This document shows positions 19,152 through 28,407 of a DNA stretch of 64,000 nt, piece by piece. Made by a program: the position numbers and the translations under genes. The notes beneath the pieces are model-generated. The model saw nothing but the letters and a program-made list of their open reading frames with translations, was not told the origin of the DNA and searched no databases. This DNA comes from an uncultured Gemmatimonadales bacterium. GTDB taxonomy: Bacteria; Gemmatimonadota; Gemmatimonadetes; Palauibacterales; Palauibacteraceae. Location of the stretch: positions 1 through 64,000 of the forward strand of contig CAMYMV010000016.1 of assembly GCA_947259585.1 (NCBI GenBank), in the 5' to 3' direction. Position 1 is the stretch's first letter. Each line of letters opens with the position of its first letter.

Positions 19152-20041
19152 GCTTGGAGGCGACCGACGAATCGTCTGCAGGCAAGTCCGTGTCCGAGTG
19201 GGAGATCCTCTACCGCTCCGCTCGGAAGCTTCAGGAAGACCAGGGGTTCGATCTCGCGGCCGCCATCGCCTTCTACACCTTCTTCTCGATCTTCCCGCTG
19301 CTGCTGGGGGTGATCTCGGCGGTCGGATACTTCTTCGAGGCCGAGGCCGCGCGGGCGCAGCTGTATGGCTCCCTCGACGAGATCCTGCCCGGGAGTGCCG
19401 ATCTGGTAAGGTCAAACCTGGAGTCGGTGGTGAGCGCGCGAGGGGCGCTTGGAGCGATCGGAGTGCTCGGCCTCTTCTGGTCCGGCAGCGCGGCGTTCGG
19501 CGCCATCACCCGAGGGGTCAACCGGGCCCTCGGCGCCAAGCGCACCCGTCCTTATCTACTCGCGAGGCTTCGCTACCTGCTGATGACCCTGGTCGTCTCG
19601 GCCCTCCTCGTGCTCTCGGTATCGGTGACCGCCGCGCTCGAGATCCTGGCGAACGTGGATCTCACGCGCCTCACGAGACTGGGCATCGAGCCCGGCACGT
19701 TGAGCCAGATCGGAGGCTCGGTGGCCGCCGCCCTCTTCGCCTTCCTCATCTACGCGCTGATCTACAAGGCGACCCCTTACGTCGAGACCCGCTGGCGACA
19801 GGTCCTGCCCGGCGCCATCCTCGGAGCCGCCCTGTTCGAGCTCGGCAAGCGAGGCTTCCTTTTCTACGTCGGACGCCTGGCCGATTTCGAGGCCGTCTAC
19901 GGCCCGCTCTCGTCGATCATCGTGCTTCTCGCCTGGCTTTACCTGTCCGCCTTGGTGCTGATCTACGGAGCCGAGTACAACATCGTCCGCTGGCGGGCGC
20001 GGAATCCGAACCCGGCCGACGGGAGCGACATGGCCCGCTGA
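19148..20041 (+). CDS. YihY/BrkB-family inner membrane protein
   Basis: AAAIAFYTFFSIFPLLLGVISAVGYFF..., SSIIVLLAWLYLSALVLIYGAEYNIVRW. Confidence 0.9.
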   Translation: MSLEATDESSAGKSVSEWEILYRSARKLQEDQGFDLAAAIAFYTFFSIFPLLLGVISAVGYFFEAEAARAQLYGSLDEILPGSADLVRSNLESVVSARGALGAIGVLGLFWSGSAAFGAITRGVNRALGAKRTRPYLLARLRYLLMTLVVSALLVLSVSVTAALEILANVDLTRLTRLGIEPGTLSQIGGSVAAALFAFLIYALIYKATPYVETRWRQVLPGAILGAALFELGKRGFLFYVGRLADFEAVYGPLSSIIVLLAWLYLSALVLIYGAEYNIVRWRARNPNPADGSDMAR

Positions 20042-20358
20042 CGTCCGGGCCTGACAGTTAGGCGACGCCGCAGCCGCGGCTGCTAGAAGGTCCAGCCGAG
20101 CGACGTCGTGACGCTGGCGATGGGACCGTGAGCTCCGGAGGCTCGAGCGCTAGCAGCGGACGTAGTCAAAGACAGCCATCCAGAGACTCCGCGCCGGGCC
20201 TCTGTCTATTTGATGTCCTTGACAATTGGCTATCAAGACGATACCACCATTGAACGATGAACCGCTCACTCGAAGATGGGGGAAGCACGCTGGTGCTTGG
20301 CGCGCTCACTCAGTCATGAAGTTCCATTATCCATGAGCCTCCAGGAGGAAACACGAGC

Positions 20359-21939
20359 ATGAAGGGACACATGAAGAGGCCTCTGTCAGCGGCGGCCGTT
20401 CTGTTGTTTGCCGCACTCGGCGCCTCACCAGGCTTGGCCCAGGACAAGCCCAACATTCTGGTGGTCTGGGGCGATGACATCGGCCAGTCCAACATCAGCG
20501 CCTACACGATGGGCATGGTGGGCTACCGAACGCCGAACATCGACCGGATCGCCAACGAAGGGATGATGTTCACCGACTACTACGGCGAGCAGAGCTGCAC
20601 GGCCGGCCGCTCCTCCTGGATCACCGGGCAAAGCGTCTTCCGGACCGGCCTCTCGAAGGTCGGGCTTCCGGGCGCCGATCTGGGCCTGCAGGTCGAGGAT
20701 CCGACGATCGCCGTCATCCTCAAGGACCAGGGCTACACCACCGGGCAGTTCGGCAAGAACCACCTCGGGGACCGCGACGAGTTCCTGCCGACGAACCACG
20801 GCTTCGACGAATTCCTCGGGAATCTCTACCACCTGAATGCCGAGGAAGAGCCCGAGAACGAAGACTATCCGGGCGACATGGTCCTGGCCGACGGTCGCAC
20901 CTTCCAGGAGGCGTTCGGTCCGCGCGGCGTCATCCACAGCTGGGCCAATCCGGACGGGACGCAGCGGGTCGAGGACACGGGACCGCTCACCAAGAAGCGC
21001 ATGGAGACGATCGACGATGAGACGGTCGAGGCGGCGATCCGGTTCATTCGCGATGCCGAAGCCGCCGGCACTCCGTGGTTCGTGTGGTGGAACGGCACGC
21101 GGATGCACTTCCGCACCCACGTGAAGCCGGAACTGCGAGGGGTTTCGGGACAGGACGAGTACGCCGACGGCATGGTCGAGCACGACATGCACATCGGCAA
21201 GTTCCTCGACCTGCTCGACGAGCTCGGCATCGCCGACAACACCCTCGTCTTCTACAGCACCGACAACGGCCCGCACATGAATACGTGGCCCGACGCGGCC
21301 TGGTCGCCGTTCCACGGCGAGAAGAACACGAACTGGGAGGGCGGCTGGCGCGTGCCCGCGATGGTCCGCTGGCCCGGGCAGATTCCAGCCGGCTCGGTCT
21401 CGAACGAGATCGTCCACCACATGGACTGGCTTCCGACGCTGGCAGCGGTCGCCGGCAAGGCCGATATCAAGGCGGACCTGCTGGACGGTTACTCGTCGAG
21501 CGCCATGGGTCGGGACTACAAGGTCCACCTGGACGGGTACGACATCCTACCGCTCCTGTCCGGTCAGACCGAGGTCAGCCCCCGCAACGAGATCTTCTAC
21601 TTCTCCGACACCGGCGACCTGACGGCGCTGCGTTACGCCGACTGGAAGCTCGTCTTCATGGAGCAGAAGGCGCGGGGCACTATGCGGGTCTGGATGGAGC
21701 CGTTCGTTCCTCTCCGTATGCCTCTGATCTTCAACTTGCGCCGCGATCCCTACGAGCGGGCAATCGAGACCTCCAACACCTACTATGATTGGATGCTGGA
21801 CCGCGTATACCTGCTCGTGCCTGCACAGCAGTACGTCGGACGTTTCTTGCAGACGTTCGCCGAGTTCCCGCCGCGGCAGAAGGCGGCGAGCTTCAGCCTC
21901 GACCAGGTGATGGAGAAGCTGGTACCGCCGAGCCAGTAG
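20359..21939 (+). CDS. Arylsulfatase (type I, formylglycine-dependent)
   Basis: KPNILVVWGDDIGQSNISAYT; formylglycine motif CTAGRSSWITGQ; signal peptide. Confidence 0.92.
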   Translation: MKGHMKRPLSAAAVLLFAALGASPGLAQDKPNILVVWGDDIGQSNISAYTMGMVGYRTPNIDRIANEGMMFTDYYGEQSCTAGRSSWITGQSVFRTGLSKVGLPGADLGLQVEDPTIAVILKDQGYTTGQFGKNHLGDRDEFLPTNHGFDEFLGNLYHLNAEEEPENEDYPGDMVLADGRTFQEAFGPRGVIHSWANPDGTQRVEDTGPLTKKRMETIDDETVEAAIRFIRDAEAAGTPWFVWWNGTRMHFRTHVKPELRGVSGQDEYADGMVEHDMHIGKFLDLLDELGIADNTLVFYSTDNGPHMNTWPDAAWSPFHGEKNTNWEGGWRVPAMVRWPGQIPAGSVSNEIVHHMDWLPTLAAVAGKADIKADLLDGYSSSAMGRDYKVHLDGYDILPLLSGQTEVSPRNEIFYFSDTGDLTALRYADWKLVFMEQKARGTMRVWMEPFVPLRMPLIFNLRRDPYERAIETSNTYYDWMLDRVYLLVPAQQYVGRFLQTFAEFPPRQKAASFSLDQVMEKLVPPSQ

Positions 21940-21954
21940 GTGACCAAAAAGCTG

Positions 21955-21984
21955 AGAGGCGGGCCTTCGGGTCCCGCCTCTTGG
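21955..21984 (+). terminator. Rho-independent-like terminator
   Basis: AGAGGCGGG-CCTTCGGGT-CCCGCCTCT, shortly after the arylsulfatase stop. Confidence 0.6.
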
Positions 21985-22024
21985 TCTCTCTCGTAAGCGT
22001 CAATCCCTCACGAGGATGCTTCCC

Positions 22025-23059
22025 ATGAGCATCGCACCCAAGATCTTCGGCCTGACGTGCCTGACCCTCGTGCTGGCTTGCAGCCCGCCGGGCGATAGCG
22101 CACCGCAGAGTGAGAGCGCCCCCTTGGATGAAGCGTGGTCCAACCCGTTACCCTCCTGGAATGACGGGGACGCCAAGCAGCGGATCCTCGACTTCGTCGC
22201 CGCGGTCACCAACCCGGCGAGCCCCTACTTCGTGCCCGCGGGCAAGCGGATCGCGACGTTCGACAACGACGGCACGCTGTGGGCGGAGAATCCCCTCTAC
22301 TTCCAGCTGCTATTCGCCGCCGACCGAGTGCGCTCGATGGCAGACGAGCACCCCGAGTGGAGTGCCGAACAGCCGTTCAAGGCGATCCTCGAGGACGACC
22401 GGGAGGCGCTTGAGAAGATGGGTCATGCGGAGCTCGGTCAGATCCTGGCCGCCACCCATGCCGGCATCACCGCCGAGGAGTTCAGCACCATCGCTCGAGG
22501 GTGGCTGGACACCGCCCGGCACCCCCGCTTCGACCGGCCGTTCGACGAGATCATCTATCAGCCGATGCTGGAGGTGCTGAGCTTCCTGCGCGCCAACGGC
22601 TTCAAGACCTTCATCGTCTCCGGAGGCGGCATCGAGTTCATCCGCACCTTCTCGCTGGACGCCTATGGGATCCCCAAGGATCAGGTCATCGGCAGCAGCA
22701 TCGAGACCGAGTTCCGCGTCGAGGGCGACCGCACCTTCCTGATGCGGCTGCCGGAACTCCACTTCGCCGACGACAAGGAAGGCAAGCCGGTGGCGATCAA
22801 CCGCTACATCGGCCAGCGACCGATCGCCGCGTTCGGCAACTCCGACGGCGATTTGGCGATGCTCCAGTACGCCGCGGGCGGCGATGGGGCGAAGCTCATG
22901 GTCCTCGTCCATCACGACGATGCGGAGCGCGAGTACGCCTATGACCGCGAGTCGATGATCGGTCGCCTGGATAGGGGCCTCGACGAAGCGGATCGATGGG
23001 GCATCACCGTGGTCAGCATGAAGGACGACTGGCGAAGGATCTTCCCGTGGGAGGACTAA
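22025..23059 (+). CDS. HAD-family phosphatase lipoprotein
   Basis: LVLACSPPGD lipobox; ATFDNDGTLW (DxDGT), FIVSGGG, AFGNSDGDLAML. Confidence 0.9.
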   Translation: MSIAPKIFGLTCLTLVLACSPPGDSAPQSESAPLDEAWSNPLPSWNDGDAKQRILDFVAAVTNPASPYFVPAGKRIATFDNDGTLWAENPLYFQLLFAADRVRSMADEHPEWSAEQPFKAILEDDREALEKMGHAELGQILAATHAGITAEEFSTIARGWLDTARHPRFDRPFDEIIYQPMLEVLSFLRANGFKTFIVSGGGIEFIRTFSLDAYGIPKDQVIGSSIETEFRVEGDRTFLMRLPELHFADDKEGKPVAINRYIGQRPIAAFGNSDGDLAMLQYAAGGDGAKLMVLVHHDDAEREYAYDRESMIGRLDRGLDEADRWGITVVSMKDDWRRIFPWED

Positions 23060-23120
23060 TCCGGATCATGACCAAGTGGATATGGCAGCCGCGCTGAGCG
23101 CCGGCTGAGGACTTCCCGGT

Positions 23121-23978
23121 TCAGGGACAATCGTCACCAAGCTCCGGGCATCTCCCGATGCTCTCGAAGGGCCGGTCGTGGCGTAGCGAGGGGATCTTCG
23201 CGCGAGCCTCGGCGACTTTGGCAGGGTCGATCTCGCACAGGATGATCCCGGGCGCCTCCCCGCCGTCGGCCAGCACGCGCCCCCACGGATCGACGACCAG
23301 TGAGTGGCCATAGGTCCAGCCGCCGCCGGCGTGCTCGCCGCATTGGCAGGGGGCGATGACGTAGGCGCCGTTCTCGATCGCGCGGGCCCGGTTCAGCGTG
23401 TGCCAATGGGCCTTGCCGCTCGTCTTGGTGAACGCCGCGGGCACCGCCAGGAATTCGGCGCCGGCCTGGGCCAGGGTCCGGTAGAGGTGCGGGAACCGCA
23501 GGTCGTAGCAGATCGTCATCCCGAGCCGGCCCCACGGCAAATCCGCCGTTACGGCCTCGCCCCCCGGCTCGATGGTCGCCGATTCGCGGTACTCCTCTCC
23601 CTCGGCCAGATCGACATCGAACAGGTGGATCTTGTCGTAGCGCCGGACGACCCTACCCTCCGGATCCAGCAGGAAGCTGCGGTTGTGGGTCCTCTCGCCG
23701 GCCGCGGCGATCGGAAGCGAGCCCAGCAGCACCCAGATCTCACGCTGGCGCGCCAGCTCGGCGTAGGCCGGGAGAGCCGGATGAGCGTCCTCCAAGAACG
23801 TCTCCATGGTGAGCCGCGGCCCCTCGGAGGAGAGGGCGCTGAAGTACTCCGGCAGGCAGACGAACGCGGCACCCCGGTGGGCCGCCTCCCGGCTCATCGC
23901 CAGCGTCTCCGCGATGTTGGCCTCGACCTCGGGGCCGGCGCAGTTCTGGATCAGGGCGACGGTGAAGGTGGTGCTCAT
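23121..23978 (-). CDS. Carbon-nitrogen hydrolase (nitrilase superfamily, Nit-like)
   Basis: Catalytic Glu/Lys/Cys context: LPEYFSA, YDKIHLFDVD, MTICYDLRFPHLYR. Confidence 0.92.
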   Translation of the reverse strand: MSTTFTVALIQNCAGPEVEANIAETLAMSREAAHRGAAFVCLPEYFSALSSEGPRLTMETFLEDAHPALPAYAELARQREIWVLLGSLPIAAAGERTHNRSFLLDPEGRVVRRYDKIHLFDVDLAEGEEYRESATIEPGGEAVTADLPWGRLGMTICYDLRFPHLYRTLAQAGAEFLAVPAAFTKTSGKAHWHTLNRARAIENGAYVIAPCQCGEHAGGGWTYGHSLVVDPWGRVLADGGEAPGIILCEIDPAKVAEARAKIPSLRHDRPFESIGRCPELGDDCP

Positions 23979-24015
23979 CGGTCGCTGACTATCTCCAGCT
24001 CCCCGGTCCCGGCCC

Positions 24016-24804
24016 TCAGCCCTCGGCCAGCTTGGCGGCCATGATCATCACCGCCTTCACGCCATACTCCTCCGCTGCGTTTCGTGTCGATTCCTTCCGA
24101 AACTGAAACCCGGGCACGACGGCCGTGCGCACGCCCGTGAAGCCGGCGTCCTCGAGCAGCTCGAACATCTCTCCTTCCAGGAGAGCTCCCCCTATTCAGG
24201 CGGCCCACAGCTTGGGGTCGTTGACGATGGCTTGCGAGAGTTCCCGGCCGCTCACGATGTCCGTGATCGAGATCCGGCCGCCGGGCTTAAGCACCCGGTA
24301 CATCTCCTCGGCCACCCGGCGCTTCTGGAACGAGAGGTTGACCACGCCGTTCGAGATGACCACGTCCGCCGAGGCGTCCGGCAGCGGGATCTCTTCCATG
24401 CGCCCCTCGTGGCATTCCATCGAGCCCCCGGTCGCCGCGAGGTTCGCCTGCGCCTTCCGGCACATGGATGGATTGAGGTCGACGCCTATCACCCTTCCCT
24501 CCGGACCGACCCGCCAGGAGGCGATGATCGCGTCCAGCCCGGCCCCGCTTCCGAGGTCGAGAACCGTCTCGCCCGGCTTCAGCTCCGAGCGCTCGTGCGG
24601 GTTCCCGACCCCGGCGAACGAATCGACGGCGCCGGCCGGCGCGCGTTCGAGCCACTCGGGATCGTAGTCGAACATTTCCGCCGCCTCGCGGCCGTGGAAG
24701 AAGTGGAACTCGGCGTCCGGATTGTCGGCGACCTCCTGATACATGCGGAGGATCTCGTCCTTGAGGACGCCCTCCAGCGACGCCTGCTGGTCAGCTCCGG
24801 TCAT
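24016..24804 (-). CDS. ArsM-like SAM-dependent methyltransferase, predicted selenoprotein (TGA at 24196-24198 read as Sec)
   Basis: VLDLGSGAGLDAIIAS SAM motif; frame continues through TGA: KLWAA[U]IGGALLEGEMFELLEDAGFTGVRTAVVPGFQFRKESTRNAAEEYGVKAVMIMAAKLAEG*. bSECIS-like hairpin follows; next gene 37 nt downstream. Confidence 0.85.
24169..24185 (-). promoter_or_regulatory. Candidate bacterial SECIS element
   Basis: CTCTCC-TGGAA-GGAGAG: perfect 6-bp stem, 5-nt loop with G in loop position 2; 16 nt between TGA and loop. Confidence 0.75.
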
Positions 24805-24953
24805 TCGCTGCTCCGCGTTTTCCGTGTCTTCCTTGGCCCGCGCTCCTTCTCGCTGCTGAGCGCGCTGAACGTATTGAGCAGGTACCCGCCTGCACGCAGG
24901 AGCTCGCGGCCATCGAGCGCGTGCGAGCGCCTGGGCCGCGTTTCATCCTCTAA

Positions 24954-24969
24954 CTGTACAGGTGTACAG
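24954..24969. promoter_or_regulatory. Palindrome CTGTACA-GG-TGTACAG (CTGT-N8-ACAG), candidate operator
   Basis: Perfect 7-bp arms upstream of the selenoprotein gene. Confidence 0.45.
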
Positions 24970-25010
24970 GTAGAGGGCGACGGCACATAGTAGGCGGGAA
25001 TCCAGGCAAA

Positions 25011-26555
25011 TCAGTCGCTCCGAGCCGCCATATCGATGTCCAGGTGAGGCTGCATCTCACCCTCGGGCACTTCGGGCTGTTCCCGCGCCGGCCGGTGAGC
25101 CTGCCACCATCTGCCGGCCTCCTGGCGGCCCCAGCCCGCGATCTCGAAAGATTCGAGCGCGTCGGCGAGCTCGGCACCGGAGGCGAACCGGTCCGCCGGG
25201 TCCTTCTCCAGGCAGCGCAGGATCAACGCCTCCAGCGCCGGATTCACAGGCTCCTCACGACAGTCCGAGGGCGGCCGCGGCACGTCCTTGAGATGCTGCG
25301 CGCAGACCTCGACGACGGAATCGCCCGTGAACACATGCCGGCCGGTCAACAGAAAGTACCCGACCGCGCCCAGGGCGTAGATGTCCGCCTCGGGTCCGAC
25401 GTCGACCGTGTTCCTGAGGGTCTCGGGGGCCAGGTAGTGGGGCGTCCCGACGATCGCGTCGGCCTGGGTCAATAGATCGTCGGCGCCTCCGTCATCCACC
25501 GCCTTCACGAGGCCGAAGTCGAGCACCTTCACGGTGTCCGGAACCTGGCCGCGGCTGCACAGCATGATGTTCGACGGCTTGATGTCGCGATGAACGAGAC
25601 CCATGGCGTGAGCCTCGGCCAGCGCTCGCGCCGCCTGCCGCAGCACCAGGCAGGTCCGGGCGTCGCTCAGCGGACCTTCGTGCGCCACGAGCTCCTTGAG
25701 GTCGAAGCCGTCGAGATACTCCATGGCGTAGTAGAACTGGCCCTCCGGAGTGCGACCGTAATCGAAGATGTAGACGCTGTTCGGATGCTCGAGACGGCTG
25801 GTCTGCCTGACCTCGCGCTCGAACCGAGAGACCGTCTCCTGTCCCGCCTTCTCGATCGGAAGGAGCTTCAGGGCCGTGGGCCGGCGCAGCATCACGTGCG
25901 TCGCCTCGTAGACGATGCCCATCCCGCCCTCGCCGATCTTCCGGTTGAGCTCGTACTGGCCGAGTCGACGCGCCGCCCGCACCTCTCTGCGCAGCCCGTA
26001 GATCACCGAGGAGGTGACCGCCGTGACGGCGACGAACGCCAACCCGAACACACCGAACCACAGCTGCGGCTGCAGCTGTGGCTCGTCGCCCACCATTTCG
26101 AGGCTTGTCGCCACGGCTACGGCGACCCCCAGCAAGCCGACGATCAGCGTGCGCCGTAAGGAGCTCGGGACAAGGGCCGCTCGAAGCACCAGCACCATGC
26201 AGACGAGAAGCAAGCCGATGAACCGCGCCTCGGGGATGGGGGCCATCTTCATGAGGGCCGCATAGGCCAGTACGACCGTGACCGTGCCCAGGACCTCCAG
26301 CGCGTGGAGCACACCTCGCGAGCAGATTCCGCGAGCCGCAGACCACCAGCCCACGCCCAGCAGAGCGGTCATCGAATAGGCGACGATGCGCTGGCCCGCT
26401 GTGGCCTCGTGTCCCTCCATGCCAAGAAGCTCGAACGAGAGTCCGGCCGCCACGAACGCCAGGTTGATAAAGAACAGGACCTCGACGTAGAGGCGCACGC
26501 GGTCCTGAAGCAGGCGCTCGTCGACCGTGCTGCTGTCCCTCGAGCCGAGTCTCAT
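25011..26555 (-). CDS. Membrane Ser/Thr protein kinase (N-terminal multi-TM, C-terminal kinase)
   Basis: IGEGGMGIVYEATH, ALKLLPIEK, HRDIKPSNIML, DFGLV, GTPHYLAPE. Confidence 0.92.
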   Translation of the reverse strand: MRLGSRDSSTVDERLLQDRVRLYVEVLFFINLAFVAAGLSFELLGMEGHEATAGQRIVAYSMTALLGVGWWSAARGICSRGVLHALEVLGTVTVVLAYAALMKMAPIPEARFIGLLLVCMVLVLRAALVPSSLRRTLIVGLLGVAVAVATSLEMVGDEPQLQPQLWFGVFGLAFVAVTAVTSSVIYGLRREVRAARRLGQYELNRKIGEGGMGIVYEATHVMLRRPTALKLLPIEKAGQETVSRFEREVRQTSRLEHPNSVYIFDYGRTPEGQFYYAMEYLDGFDLKELVAHEGPLSDARTCLVLRQAARALAEAHAMGLVHRDIKPSNIMLCSRGQVPDTVKVLDFGLVKAVDDGGADDLLTQADAIVGTPHYLAPETLRNTVDVGPEADIYALGAVGYFLLTGRHVFTGDSVVEVCAQHLKDVPRPPSDCREEPVNPALEALILRCLEKDPADRFASGAELADALESFEIAGWGRQEAGRWWQAHRPAREQPEVPEGEMQPHLDIDMAARSD

Positions 26556-26799
26556 GTGATCTGGGCCTCCCAGCGGTTCACGACCAAGCTATCCGGAGAT
26601 CCCGTAACCCGCAGGTCGGTTTGGAATGAGACAGGCCTGTCCCGGGGCGGCTCATATGGGCCGCCCCGCGGTGTATGTGCGCCCGGCGTCCGCGAAATCG
26701 TCCGCGCCTACCGGATCATGGATACTGCGGAATCTGAGCGCTTGTATATGTTACCTTTTGTGGTACTATTAACTGACCAAGATCCGGCGCGGAGGCTAC

Positions 26800-26967
26800 G
26801 TGTTCGTGAGATGGAAGGGTGACCACCCGCCCCGCCACGTGCACGTGTATAAGGATGGAAGACTCGTGGTCAAGTTCGATCTCGAAGCCCGCGTACCCAT
26901 TAAGGGCAGCGCGACCAGGCGAATCATGAATCTGATCGTGGAGTTGGAGCGGGAGGGACTCCTCTGA
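26800..26967 (+). CDS. Short DUF4160-like protein
   Basis: Not in the supplied track: ...GGYVFVRWKGDHPPRHVHVYKDGRLVVKFDLEARVPIKGSATRRIMNLIVELEREGLL*. GTG start at 26800 or 26806 after GGAGG; open frame back to TAA at 26770. Confidence 0.65.
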   Translation: MFVRWKGDHPPRHVHVYKDGRLVVKFDLEARVPIKGSATRRIMNLIVELEREGLL

Positions 26968-27425
26968 AGATCGTCGGCGTGAGGGCGAACAACCGAAAGA
27001 GGATCTTCGAGGTGACCACCCGTGAAGGCGTCTATTCCTTCCCTTTCGCGAAACTGGAGATCACTCCGAGAGCCGATGACCCGATCGCCGAGGTCTTTCC
27101 GGACGAGGAGCTCGGGATGGAGGGCTTCACCTGCCGCCTCGACTCGGGGGCGGAGGACACGGTCCACCTCGATGCCGTGTTGGAGTACAACCGGGATCCG
27201 GCACTGATGAACGAACTGCTGCTTCATCGGCTTACCGTCGAGGCGCTCAATGCCCTGGAGGAGAGCGGCCTCAGCAAACGGGAGCTGATCCGAAGGCTCC
27301 GGACCTCACCGAGCCAGCTCTACCGGTTGCTCGATACTACCTACCACGGGAAGTCGGTCGGACAGATGGTCGCCCTACTCCACCTGCTCGGGAGGAAAGT
27401 GGATCTGGTGGTCACAGCTTCCTGA
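26964..27425 (+). CDS. HTH-containing DUF2442-like partner protein, possible antitoxin/regulator
   Basis: VRANNRKRIFEVTTREGVYSFPFAKLEITPR...; C-terminal HTH LSKRELIRRLRTSPSQLYRLLDTTYHGKSVGQMVALLHLLGRKVDLVV; CTG start inferred (GTG at 26979 alternative). Confidence 0.75.
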   Translation: MKIVGVRANNRKRIFEVTTREGVYSFPFAKLEITPRADDPIAEVFPDEELGMEGFTCRLDSGAEDTVHLDAVLEYNRDPALMNELLLHRLTVEALNALEESGLSKRELIRRLRTSPSQLYRLLDTTYHGKSVGQMVALLHLLGRKVDLVVTAS

Positions 27426-27427
27426 CG

Positions 27428-28141
27428 TCAGTCGAGGAGAAAGGTCGGCGCTTCCCCCGGGCCGACTTCCAGCGGCTCCTCTCCTTGCTTGAAAACCCGC
27501 ATCGGCTTCTCGCCGATCAGCTGAATGTCATCCCCTTCGATGCGCAGAGTGCTCCCTTCCCTTAGGCCCACCACGTATCGATCCGGCTCGACGACGAGAA
27601 ACTCCTGGATCCGCTCCTCGCGCGTCTCGCCCATGTGCCCATCGGGATGCGCGTCCAGATAGTGGGGGTTGATCTGGAACGGGATCAGGTCGAGGCAGCG
27701 GAAACTCCGGGGCTCGACGATCGGCATGTCGTTCGTGGTTCTGAGTGTCGGGCAGGCGATGTTGGAGCCGGCGCTCCAACCGATGAACGGCATGCCCTGC
27801 AACGCGCGATCGCGAATCGGCTCGAGCAGCTCCCTCTCCTGAAGCTCACGTACCAGATGAAACGTGTTGCCTCCGCCCACCGCGACCGCCTCCGCCTTCA
27901 GAACCGCCCCGACAGCGTCCGGCGCGTCGTGTATCGAGATCAGCCGATGGCCGATCGCCTCCAGCACCGCCCGCACTTTGGCCGCGTAGTCGTCGTAGCC
28001 GAAGCGGACGGCGGCATACGGAACGAAGAGCACGGTCGTCGGCGGCGTGCCCAGGAACTCCCGCATCGGTTCCTGCGCGTGCTCCAGGTACGACATCCCG
28101 GCCGTGGAGGAGTTGCTGAGTAGGAGCAGTCGACGAGCCAT
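27428..28141 (-). CDS. pepE: Peptidase E (S51 Asp-dipeptidase)
   Basis: AEAVAVGGGNTFHLVRELQ, FIGWSAGSNIACPTLRTTNDMPIV, FQINPHYLDAHPDGHMGETREERI. Confidence 0.93.
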   Translation of the reverse strand: MARRLLLLSNSSTAGMSYLEHAQEPMREFLGTPPTTVLFVPYAAVRFGYDDYAAKVRAVLEAIGHRLISIHDAPDAVGAVLKAEAVAVGGGNTFHLVRELQERELLEPIRDRALQGMPFIGWSAGSNIACPTLRTTNDMPIVEPRSFRCLDLIPFQINPHYLDAHPDGHMGETREERIQEFLVVEPDRYVVGLREGSTLRIEGDDIQLIGEKPMRVFKQGEEPLEVGPGEAPTFLLD

Positions 28142-28407
28142 ATCGCCTATTCTCGCCTTGCGAGCGGCATTCTGCGAGAGCCGGCCGCTGGCCGTGGCAA
28201 TTTGCCGAGTCAAGCCGGCGCGCGCGCCGCTACTTCCACCGCCTCATCACCCGCCTTGAACCCTCGCAAGCACCTTCACAGCTAGTTAGAGGGCCACTCC
28301 CGACGCGGAGTCAAGAGACGAAGCCGGTCTGTCGAGACGCTCGGCAACTCCTTTGCACGGAGACCGGCGGGACGGTGAAGTATGGCGGCAGACCATAACC
28401 TGGGGCC

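Noticed and set aside
20080-20180. Minus-strand fragment ...SGAHGPIASVTTSLGWTF* resembling the C-terminus of an outer-membrane barrel
   Set aside because: Too short and no continuing similarity upstream; could be chance.
23975-24208. Track ORF (77 aa, minus) over the C-terminal part of the methyltransferase
   Set aside because: Wrong frame; the in-frame continuation past the TGA gives family-like sequence.
26643-26668. Hairpin CGGGGCGGC-TCATATGG-GCCGCCCCG
   Set aside because: Strong stem but no T-tract and no clear gene relation; GC-rich inverted repeats are common here.
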